Positions 1 through 17,600 of a stretch of DNA of 25,655 bases are shown one piece after another. The notes beneath the pieces are model-generated. The model saw only the letters and a list, made by a program, of their open reading frames with translations. It searched no databases and was not told where the DNA came from. This DNA comes from Paramacrobiotus richtersi. Taxonomy: Eukaryota; Tardigrada; Eutardigrada; Parachela; Macrobiotidae. A program made the translations under genes and the position numbers. Numbering within the stretch: the stretch's first letter is position 1; every line of letters begins with the position of its first letter. The DNA lies in the NCBI GenBank assembly GCA_034698045.1, contig JAQGAU010000615.1:1-25655 (forward strand), in the 5' to 3' direction.

Positions 1-413
1 TGTAGGATAAAACTAACCTGTCACACGCCGGTCTCAACCCAGCTCACGCTCCCTACGGTCTATGCGTTCACGGCAGGTATTCCTCACCTGTGTGCATGGA
101 AAAAAACGGGCTCGTTAAGGTATTCAGCGCGTCGATAACTGTGCAGTGCAGTCTATCCAATCAGCACCACGGAGGAGGCCGACGATTGGACACTATGAGG
201 TTACTGTTCCAACAACTAGACACTCACATCCCAAACCTGTAACACTGGCTGCTTGCACGCGCAGCATACCGCCAAATTATTGCATAAAGAACTTCAGGCG
301 GATTTTTTATAGTTGATCAGGAGAATTTGTAGTATTTGTCCGGAAATTAGAACGTTCCTATCTAGATCCAAGGATGGGAAAAAAGTGGTCGGGCAAACTT
401 AGTCAACCGGAGC

Positions 414-600
414 GGAGGTCCATATACTCAGCTTCAAAGCATTTTTTTATGTTCCGAAAGTTCACATTTTCTTTTCGGGTACGATAACTCTGTTCGAAGT
501 GGTCCGATTTTTTTGAAACTTGACCTTCATGTTTCTGACTATGAGTTTTGAAATTCTAATGTTTTTGCAGCATACTTTTCCAAACATGACAAACTTATTA
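414..600 (+). repeat. Dispersed repeat A, copy 1
   Basis: This stretch aligns in direct orientation with 3633-3800. Both begin with a match around 'aggtcca(t/c)ata(c/t)tcagct', share 'gttcacat' and then an exact 19-nt block (486-504 here, 3705-3723 there), followed by a diverged 'gattt..ttgacc..catgtt' tail. The similarity fades on both sides. I do not recognise the family and saw no coding potential; it is probably an old transposon relic. Confidence 0.65.
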
Positions 601-2630
601 GATTATTTAGAAAGAATTTTACTGCTCCGGTCTTTATCGTTAGCATCATCGGGGAGACATGACGTAGTCCAAAGCTCTGGGTGTCTAGATGCCGGAATAG
701 TAAACTCATACTGTTTCCTTGTCGGCCTCCTACTTCGTACCCAATCGATAGCGTGTCATCGAGCGGCTGGCAGTTAATGCGCTTAGCCTAACCCGGCTTT
801 TCTCCACATTCCCTGAGTCGTGGTTAATAATCTCCAGTTCTACCTGCTTCAATTACGTGATACCTCCATCATCAACACTTCTCTGGTACTTGCTACCGTC
901 GCCACTGTTTTCACCTTAATATTGCTCTTCACGTCGAAGCATCTGTCAGTGCTTTTTTCTCGCTATCCTGCTGATTAAAAAGTGGAAAAACCTTATCCAC
1001 CGCACTGGAATTTACTGTGTTCTCCTGAATCCTGTGCATGGTCTGTGCCGTATTACTGCTTACCCTAATCACCGATTAGAATTCATGTGAACCTTGTATT
1101 TTATTGATGCTAATCTGAATTTCCTGTGGTTTAATTTACCCTGCAACGTCCTGTACGGATTGTGCGAAGAGAAATCAGGTGAGACATCGTGAGATTGATC
1201 TGTTTCGATTCAGCAAGACAGGATGACGGTAACATCAGCTGACTAACGCGTAAACAATGGTTGCTAAGAAATTTGACGCTTCATACTCACTTTAAGTGGC
1301 GATGTAGTTCCTCTCATAACTGCCTTCTCAACTTTTGTTCGTGCTTCATGGAAAGAACACAAGTACTACTGTACAGACGGTGCAGTTTCGGGAATCACGT
1401 GACGATTCGTTTATATAATTAGCGCTTCAAATGTCATGACCGGAATCAAATTACGCGCTGTCAGCTTGTTGTTAGATTATGCTTCCTAAGAAGACCGTTA
1501 TTATGCTGTGAAGATAGGTTTTCAAACGTGAACTCTGTCTAATACTTATGTATGTAAAGGTGTAAACCACCGCGCTTCTCTAACAAGTGACAACTCTTGT
1601 GTACTGTAATTATTGTATTCCGTTTTCACGGCTTTCAGAGTTGAATTATGAAGGGTAGCTGTGATCAAACTCTTGCACTCTGAAAATCAATAAAACAAAC
1701 TAACTCCACGCTGTAAAATTTCTGGCAAAGTCAATCTGTTATTCCGACATTTGATGCAAATCTTATCAAAATTTATGGGAAATCCCTAATTTCTTCGAGT
1801 CGACGTTACCGGCACGCATTCGACAACACGAAGAGCGTATATTTTTATCCTTAATTGTATGCAGTCAAACAACAATACAAGCATTGTACCGGAGCAAAAA
1901 CGGGTAAAGAAAAAGCTGGAATAATTGAGTGTCAGGGAATAACAAATGTCGTTGCAATGATCCTCATGGGACTTCCGGTCGTGGTCATATGTGCACCACC
2001 CACTCTTGGTACGCAGCCAAGCAGTCGATAATACAAGCGGGACAGGGCTTCCAGCACACCGGGCATGTCATCGTCCAGGTCGGCATCATTATGTGCGTCT
2101 TATACAATCGCGCCAAGGAAGCGTGAAGACATTTCCATGTAATTCCGTCCGCAGTGTAGCCAACGCTGCTGAGATCCCTGCGTTGAAACATTAAGTTAAC
2201 GTATGATTGAATCAGCGGGGCGCCTACAAATAGTTCGGTCAGGAAATTGGAAACAGGAAAAAAGTTGAAAAACACGCAGACTTACATGATAAGATTATTC
2301 CGAAAAGAAATTATGTTAGTCGTATACAAGAAAGTTAATAAAAAAACGCGTGAAAACTAAAAGTGCGTGGGATACTAATTAAAGATATAATACATTGCTG
2401 TAAAACTATGTTCCTGTAAAATTCGAAGCGTAGAAGTCAGCTCGATCTGATGGATTACCAGTATCGATTATGTTGATCATAGGGCGGCATCTGATTATTA
2501 TGTCACTGGCCGAGCAGCGAATGCTGACATAACAGACGGGAATAATCGAACTTTCGAATAATGAACCTAATCAGCCGATTAATGAACTGGCTGCTGTGGT
2601 GCAAGACGGAGAAAATTGCCACTGTTTTCT

Positions 2631-2757
2631 ATAAGGAGTTCGGTAAAAGGTTGTTTTTTAAGGACCGGAGAAAGCCGATCTACATGTTTTTGTTTCAGCG
2701 CTTGAGCATGGCAGTTATGGACGGTAATGTTAGTTCGATTTTGGCTACTACTCCTTT
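2631..2757 (+). repeat. Dispersed repeat B, copy 1
   Basis: This copy aligns with 5239-5362 through 'cggta(a/g)aaggttgttttt' and 'aaggac(c/a)ggagaaag', then 'ttttg' and 'gagcatgg' blocks and a final 'tttggctactac'-like tail. A shorter third match is at 20082-20143, which shares 'gaaagccgatc'. The copies are too diverged for me to define the ends or the class of element. Confidence 0.6.
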
Positions 2758-3632
2758 GAGCGCTAAGTGGTAGGTATAAGGTTTCCATTAGAATTTGGAA
2801 TTTTTACTGTGTCAACTGCCTTCTGGTACAGGAGAGCCACAAGCTCAGTAGTAGTCACGTCACCCGCTCTTATAGCTTGCGTGACCAGTGTGAAAGTAAA
2901 CTGACAAACTGCGCTGGGCATTAGCGTAATTTCTCCTTCAAATAGCCCCCGTTATGGCACAATAAAGTCAGCGCTAACCTGGTTGTGTGCAGCATTACGT
3001 GCAGAGGAAGGAGTCCATTACAAGAGCCAATAAAGCTCCCTCACACGCCTGATAGCCTCGTTCAGCGAGGCATACAAAGAAAGGTCAAGTGGGCCACTAA
3101 CGCAATTCCGTTCTCTGCTGTAGCTGGCAGCACTTCCGCGTGATATACCTCCGTCAGTTGCCCTGAGCTCGAGCGTGCCAGCGATGCAATGAATGCCGAG
3201 TTAGTCGGGGATTGCACAGCGCTATGCCGGGAGCCTTATTCTCCCAGAACCTTATCCATCCTCTACCGTTCCCGCCTGCCATGAGTGCTGGCAAGGACCA
3301 GCTTGACCGTGGACAGCGGCCGTTGAAGAAGAGTTCCGCGGTACAGGTCACGTGTCCTTTTCACGCTAGGTACGGAGATCACAGCGGATTCAGTCCAAGA
3401 TATGCGTTTTGTGCTGCGCCCTGACGGTGGTGATTGTTAGGTACAAGGCCATGCAAGCCAGACAAATGGCCAGTGTGTCTCCGCAGCAACCACTCCGGAA
3501 TGAACCGCCAGACAGACCGGATAGCGGAAATGGGGCATCCAGGTAAGCTTGTTATTTCCTACGTTAGAGAACAATCTATAATTGACGCCTTTTTGGAAGG
3601 TCAATATACTGTCCTTATCCATAGTCGGTACT

Positions 3633-3800
3633 GTAGGTCCACATATTCAGCTAAAAAACAGTTGTGTCTGCTACGCACGTTCACATAGCCCTTTCGGACA
3701 CGAAAACTCTGTTCGAAGTGGTCAGATTTGCGTAGAATTTGACCAGCATGTTCCTCATTGCGAGTTCTAGAACCCTGTTACATGACAGATACTTTTCGTT
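3633..3800 (+). repeat. Dispersed repeat A, copy 2
   Basis: This is the second copy of the sequence at 414-600, in the same orientation about 3.2 kb away. The strongest shared block is the exact 19-nt match at 3705-3723. Flanking similarity is interrupted by small indels. No target-site duplication or terminal repeat was recognised. Confidence 0.65.
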
Positions 3801-4453
3801 TGGTCCTAACTAAATGCCATCTTCTTAGACTTTTTTATACCCGGATTAACCGGAGGCATAAAAAGTGAGAATTCCGTTAACTCGGGTTTAGCTAAAGAAT
3901 TTAGCACTACATATTTCATGGACGACTGCGTAAGTGCGCACCGCACAATACGTGCGATGTCCTTGGGGATTAGACTGAGAGAAAAAGCAATTAATTATCC
4001 AATAGACCCGGCCTGTGGTCCCGGTAATCCCACTGACGCAAGTTCATCAATTATTGCTCAAGATGTCCATCAATCTCTCTAGAATAATACCGACAGCATA
4101 TACCCAACCCTAACGCTTTAATTGACAATCCTTCCCTCGCATCCCATAAATCTTTCTGGCAATATTAGTTTTACGTGGTAAAGCAGGAATTACTGATAAC
4201 GTAAGCGATAAAATCCCATGATCAGTGGCGCCATCTTTCGGAGAAAGTATGTAGTAGTGTGCGGTACTTATGTACTTTCTAATGGGATCCCGCTCTGGGT
4301 GGTTGCTCATTTCGACAGTAAAGGTTGCATTGCTTGCGGCAGTATGGATAACTAGCGGACGCTATATACTTATGTGTGACGTAGTGTACGTTACGGTACA
4401 TAACTGACATACTAAGTACAACGTGCCTTGTGTATGTGCGACGTACTGTTTGC

Positions 4454-4498
4454 AGCGCTACCGCTCCATCCAAACCAGCAGCACTCTCCCGCCCACCG
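4454..4498 (+). other. Probable splice acceptor and 5' part of CaMKK exon
   Basis: The sequence 'gtactgtttgcag' ends at 4455 and is a good 3' splice site. From 4456 the frame of the CaMKK exon is open and would encode a short Pro/Ala-rich stretch before the ATG at 4499. It is therefore either 5' UTR of a second exon or coding sequence continued from an unseen first exon. The ATG has cytosine at -3, a mediocre start context, so both options stay open. Confidence 0.5.
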
Positions 4499-12104
<7,606 letters not shown>

Positions 12105-12522
12105 AAGAGCTGTATGTGGTAGTTCGATTGTTCGGTGATATAGTGATTTGTTTTTTCTGTCAAATGGTGTTGGTTTATACTCTTCCGAGATGTTCTTTTG
12201 AATGTTTGTGGTTTTCGTACTTTTTTTGGGTCTTTGTCCGCTTTTGGGATTCGTTCACGGGATAGTGTTACGATAAAATTATGGTGGTAGTATCAGTTGC
12301 TCATGCAAAACCGATGCTTATAGGGAAGCATTAATTTGTGCATGTTTGCCGAAATAACGCTTTTTGCTAGTCAATTATCGCATGAATCCCGCCCAGAAAA
12401 ACAGCAATTCAGGCCAAATGCCTTGGGGAAAAGTAAAGGAGAAAGTTCTAGCTCTCAAAAGAGACCTGTGCAGAGCAATACTGTACAATTCGGAGCTGCC
12501 ATGCAGCGCAAATGCTGCTAGT
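12105..12522. other. Convergent 3' flank between CaMKK and LU gene 1
   Basis: This is the T-rich 3' UTR/flank of CaMKK. There is no canonical AATAAA close to the stop; 'gataaa' at 12272-12277 is a possible variant polyadenylation hexamer. The 3' UTR of the opposite-strand LU gene 1 must also lie here. Confidence 0.5.
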
Positions 12523-13332
12523 TCAGTATAGCAGCAATACACAGAAAAGGCTCATGTGCAGAATTTTAGCCAGTATCCCCGGAATTCTCGATACGGCCGG
12601 ATCTGCTGCATTTCGCGGCGAACCCTCAGGAAGAGTTAGTTTTCCGTATTTCCTAATATAGTCGTCAAACATATCCGTCTTAGGCTCATTGCATCCGTCC
12701 CCGTCACAGTCTTTGCATGTACGTGGTTCTATCAGATTATACGACAATTCGCCAGACTCAAGACGTTTGACCCTGAATTCGAGGTTATTAACGCGGCTCA
12801 CAAGAGCCTGACACTCTTCCTGTTTGCAGCCGAATACCACGGTTTGATTCACCAGACTGACGTCTGGTGCGTTTGGTCGTTCTTCTGCAAAATGAAACCA
12901 CAATGGAAAAATATCTATTCTCACACATGTATTACAAAGTCATTTCTCCATTTTGTGTAAAGCAATTATTATACTCCGTACACCTGTTTTCTTCCCGCCA
13001 ACTGACGACTAGGGTCTTCACCACCACCCCTCCACTTTAGGCCATGTGGCCATAGTACGCACATTCGCTGACACAACACTTGTCGCATACATTCACTGAC
13101 CTCGAATGTTGTACGACTGGCACTTGGTACTGTTTGACGGGCAGTCCATGAGTTTGACACGGTCACTTTTGGCGTCGTATTGGGTCGTTCCGTACAGCGG
13201 GCAAAACTTCTCAGGCTGACTCCTCTGCTCACTGCAGTAATAGCACTTTATGGCAAAACCTAGAACGACAGCCCGTCTGACTAAGAACAACAAAGCCAAA
13301 GAAATTATGTTATACGAAGTGAATGCTTGCAT
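12523..13332 (-). CDS. Ly6/uPAR (LU, three-finger) domain GPI-anchored protein, LU gene 1
   Basis: The two exons are 13332-13101 and 12884-12523, with donor 'g|gtcagt' and acceptor 'cattttgcag'; phase matches and gives 197 residues. Residues 1-28 form a signal peptide (SLALLFLV core). The mature part has exactly ten cysteines in LU order: 30, 33, 44, 64, 71, 97, 102, 134, 137 and 142, ending CDGDGCN. LU domains are stabilised by such disulfides and the terminal Cys-Asn is diagnostic. N-glycosylation sequons occur at 67 and 90. The C-terminus is hydrophobic (SLFCVLLLY), as expected of a GPI signal. The 31-residue gap between the seventh and eighth cysteines is long and rich in charged and Leu residues. 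An in-frame ATG at 13392 would add 20 polar residues; I prefer 13332 because it places the hydrophobic core properly. The ligand is unknown. Confidence 0.85.
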
Positions 13333-13392
13333 TTTTTCCTTGAGTTTGTTAACATTTGGGGCATCTGCCGATAAAAATTTCTTCGTGCGCAT

Positions 13393-14129
13393 TATTAACT
13401 AATCTACTGAACCCCTTTGGAAACCATGTAAAAGATGTTAAAAATTTCAAAAACTAGTAGCAGTGATCGTTAAAATCTAGTAACGAATCTGCGATTTTAA
13501 TTACGTAAGTGTACTCTTCGCTAAAAGGCATCCAAAACAAATCAAGATCGATTCCACATGCATTTCCAAGAACAAGGTTGCAAGCAAGAACTTCAGTTTG
13601 ATAGCGCATCAGGTCGGACAACTATGAACGAACAACCAAACAGGGACAAACTTAGGCTCAAAATGAAGATATTTCCGATAAAAATGGCTGCTGGAATCTA
13701 TTCGGGTGCTTTACTCGCTTCCAAAGTTGTAAAAAGAGGTGAGATGCTACAGATATTTGCTGTAGTCAGGCCACTCGAGTGTTTCAAGTAGTTATAAACA
13801 TGCTGCTGATAGGTGCTGTTGCTAGCCTACAAATTCTCCAGCCGATTACACCACAAAAGTATCAGCAAGCATTACTCAAATTCAACTTTTCCTGATTTGC
13901 TCGACGATTTGTTTGCGCACTATTGTAGTTCTACAATTGTTTGTTTCTTTCGGACACAATAATTCAGGTTTTCCTGTACGATAGGTTAGGATTTTCCCAT
14001 GATTGCTAGAAAAGTGCACTCGGTGATTGCGGGCACTGAGTGACCGAAGCGAAGGAAGTAGTACATACATAGGGCAAAAGGAGAAACATCAACGTGCTCC
14101 ACCCGCAGGCTCGGCTGGGCAAGCTTCAG
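13393..14129. other. Intergenic region, no gene seen
   Basis: This lies upstream of LU gene 1 and should hold its promoter. The open frame at 13558-13791 (+) has no recognisable domain, cysteine pattern or splice context. I see no TATA box that I would defend. Confidence 0.5.
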
Positions 14130-14234
14130 GATTCTGACCTCATCAACGCCGCTTCTTCCAGCACCTCTGCAATGAATATCTGCGGGATACGCGGCAATTA
14201 CTCGCTGGATGATAGTCTTTCGCCAGCCGCGTAA
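14130..14234 (+). pseudogene. Decayed fragment of the CaMKK last exon
   Basis: This aligns on the plus strand with the 3' end of the CaMKK coding sequence (about 11970-12080). Shared blocks are 'tga(t)cctcatcaa', 'ggct(t)ccttcca(c/g)cacc', 'atctg(t/c)gggatacgcg' and 'ctcgctgga' followed by 'ta.tctt.cgcc'. By eye about three quarters of positions match, with a deletion of about 13 nt after the first block. The frame is not usefully open and no other kinase exon was found beside it. It is best read as a partial duplication that has decayed. It shares orientation with the parent and lies 2 kb downstream. Confidence 0.7.
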
Positions 14235-14601
14235 ACTTGAATCCATATTGTACTCACAATTGTTAGTTTAAAGATTCAGTGCAAATAAGAGTTCATTTTG
14301 CAAGCTGTGGTCTTTTTGGTCTTCGAAAATTGGCAGACCGGCGTTTTGTAAGATAGTTACCGTGTCGTATTTTGGTCAATGCAGACTATAGTGCATTCAG
14401 TTAAAAAAGATGTGAAGAAAGTAAAACATGCAGTAGCTATATAAGGTAACTTATGAGAAGCAAACTCGCATGTCCAGCTTGGTCCAGAAGTGGCAAACAA
14501 CAGAGCACGTGTACTGCTAGAAGGTTCACTTTTACGTTCACTTATGCATCGGCATTCGAACATAATGCAACGCTTAACATGCCCGGTTCATTGTTACAGG
14601 T
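14235..14601. other. Flank downstream of LU gene 2, no gene seen
   Basis: This should contain the 3' UTR of the minus-strand LU gene 2. No further feature is supported. Confidence 0.5.
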
Positions 14602-17600
14602 CTAAAAAAGTCCGAACAGATTGATGACGGAAGAACCTTGTGAACTAGAGAGTGCCGTAGTTAAAATACAAGTCACTAGAAATACAGCCAATAACTGACA
14701 ATGGAAGGAGAAACAGGTTTTAGAAAAGATCCATGATTTGCTTCCATTTTTATCGCCACTCGCGGAGAAGGTCTTCAGGTCTTCTTCCCAATTATCCCAG
14801 TCAGGCTCGCTAGGGGTGTTACATAGAGGTTCGCTACAGTTGCGGCACGAAAAGACTTTCTGCAGCTGTAGATACTTTTTAGCAGCGTTCTTGAAAGATT
14901 CTTCAATGCGTCCTGGGGCACATGTTTCCTTATCACTGCAGTCATGTTTAACCATTATGAACTTTGCCCCCTTGTCATCGGTTCCTGCAAAGAAAATTTA
15001 GAAGCTTAAGTTATATCTTTTCTTATATAAATACAAGTGTTAGGTTGTGCTCCCGCGCAACCCATTTGTATCTGAAATATGAGAGGTTCTGGAAATGTCT
15101 GAATTGTAGATTCCAAATTGACTATGTGAGGCTGGTACTGGCTGTTTATGGGTATAATGCTGCGATAGTTCTTAAGATGCAAATTGTAGAGTAATGACTG
15201 AGGCAACAGTTTTTTAAAGAATACGTTATCGTAAACAGATCACGGTACTGTTTTAATATGCGATGGTAAAGTTTTTTTGCGCCGTTTTGCCTTTTTTCAG
15301 ATGATGAGCTTTGAACGTTATGATATTATGCTTGTTCTTGTCCGGTTTCTGGTCATTTTCGTTGGTGAGATCGACCCATGAGTCCCTGAACTGTGGCTGA
15401 ACACTTAGCTCTAACTTTTATTTCTTCAGCTGAAACTAACTAAGACATTTAAACCTAATTCGTATTGCATATTATTTTAATTCGATGTAAGGTATTGTGC
15501 CCACCATCACAAGAAGCTATGTACGGTGGCTTCGTTGCACCTAAGTTAGCTGATACCGGATGCTCGATGAAATAGTGGTGCAGCTTTACAAGAAGGTGCA
15601 TGTGCGGAAATCAGTTGATTAGTGTTAATTACAAATAGTTAGGGCAACAGGCAGAACCGTGAATACAGTTTCCGTGAATTTGTATTCCGTTCCGAGAAAT
15701 GCATTCCGATTCCGTATTCCTATTCCGCCCAATTGTGTAGGCCTCTTAATGGTGCGCATCCCACGTACGAAGCGCCACGGTAACAAACTTTGCGAGCGAG
15801 CGTTTAATTTATAGTCGAATTTGCACAAAAATCGTTTGAAGTGACCACCGAATCGATGACAATCGGAGATTCGAAGGGGCCGCTGTGCGCAAAGGACAAT
15901 CGCCGCCCATGATTCTCTTTACATTACGTTTCTGTGAGAATATTTCGCTCCAGTCGTAAGCTTTTTAATTTGTTACCCATTTTATAAACTACACACTCAC
16001 AGTAACTTCAAGGCGAAATGAACACTCTTTTAATTTCCTTCAGGACTTGATAACAAAAGCTCATGATCATGGTTGCTAACCGACTGAACTTCCCCTCTAT
16101 ATAAACAGCATCAAGAACCAAAACGTTTTTCGGTAGAAGTACCTGTTATGTAAAGAGCGTAGCTGAAGTCAGAAAAATCCGGCGATATTTGGACGAGATA
16201 CCGTTCTTTTTGAATTAAATACGTTATAAAAAAATTAATAGGTGTGAGATATTAACCCACCAGCGCCCGGTAACAGAAGGAATACGAATCCCGAGTCGAA
16301 AACTGGCAGTTACCTGTTACCGATCAAAAAATATCATTAAGAAACTGTTATTTTTTGATAATTTTCGTGACCATAGGTCAGCGAGGGCAGCATGATGCCA
16401 TTTTGACATCAATGGGCATGAACCCATTTTTTCAGCAAAAAGGTTCATTTTTTCTAAAATTTAGCGGTAACGCTTTTCAACGTTTAAAGCGCTGGCTGTG
16501 GTCAGTTTTTCTAGGGCTTTCGAGTGAGATATGTCTGGTGGTCATCCGGATGACCAATAGGCAGCTCTAAAAAATGGCATTTCTAAATCTGCTGAAAATC
16601 AACCGGTATCCCTGCTTTCCGCTAGTAATAAGCACTTTCCCCAATCTTTGCGAGTTCAGATAACCTCCCCAGTAGGCAGTACCAAAAGTATAATCGGAAG
16701 TCGGCCACTGCTTGGTGGACTTCTGGATCCAGCACAGCAAGGGCGTGAGGTCAGCTTTTTTTCCGAAACGTATTGCAAAAAGCTACTCTGTGTCAGTTTT
16801 TGCCCCAAAAACGGCTCGTACTCCCTTCGAAAACCAAAAGAAAGGCGGGAACCAGTTAGCTATTTATTTCTGGAGCACTGGCTGTCTGAAATGACGGCTT
16901 CCGTCGCCGTGGTCATCAGTCGAGGCAAAAAAAGCAGCGCGAAACAGCTGTATATGGTATAATCTATTCAAATTGCGCCGACAAAGCTGCATATGCGTAC
17001 ATCACTGAAATAGGACAACTGTCGGTCAAGTTGGGTTTTTTATAATCAGCAAGACCATGGGATAAGTAGCGGAAACGAAACAAGAACGATGCAGCATTTT
17101 GTGGTGGTCATCCGTTATACTGACCCGTGGTCAGTCTGATGACCACTTAAATATGTTGCAAGATAGTCCTTAAAACACTTTACGGACCAGTACGTACTAT
17201 GATACGCTGCCCTATATGAACCGGCTGCCTGATAAAAAAATTTAACAAATAATCCCTTCTCCGGGCCGTGCCCATTGATGTCAAAATGACATCACGGACA
17301 GTGCGGTCAGCTGCCGGCTGACCGATCGGAAGAGGTTTAATTTGGAGAGCAGCATTCGGTAAAGCACCCGAGGTACTCTTAATGCCGTTTTTCTGGGTTT
17401 TTTTATTTGACTCTCACACTCCAGGAGCTGCCAGGAGCAGAAACAACCCAAGAACCTGAAAAATGGTCATTTTTAAAGGCTCACTGTTCCTTGACCAGTG
17501 CACTTATGATCAGTCCAGTATTTTTTAATCGTTATTCTGGTTCTACACAGCTTCTCTGAGAAAACGGCACCCGTCTAGCACATTAAGATCTCATTAAACA

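Larger units (their letters stand above)
1..4455. other. 5' flank without a supportable gene
   Basis: I found no open frame here with a recognisable domain, a signal peptide or phased splice sites; the short open frames look random. The stretch contains two degenerate copies of one repeat (414-600 and 3633-3800) and one copy of a second repeat (2631-2757), described separately. The promoter and any non-coding first exon of the CaMKK gene presumably lie in the right-hand part, but I cannot point to a defined TATA box or start site. Confidence 0.6.
16370..17330. repeat. Inverted-repeat element 1 (foldback-like)
   Basis: The left arm at 16375-16425 contains 'gccattttgacatcaatggg' and the right arm at 17266-17320 contains its near-perfect reverse complement, with flanking 'ggtcagc' blocks also inverted. 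Inside lie an 18-nt perfect palindrome (16539-16556, centred on 'tcatccggatga') and a nested hairpin (17104-17146). The open frame at 16648-16962 shows no known transposase feature. The structure suggests a non-autonomous foldback transposon or its remnant; ends and target duplication were not defined. Confidence 0.6.

Noticed and set aside
16648..16962. Plus-strand 104-codon open frame inside inverted-repeat element 1, considered as a transposase
   Set aside because: There is no DDE or other catalytic pattern, it is too short, and it has no ATG start.
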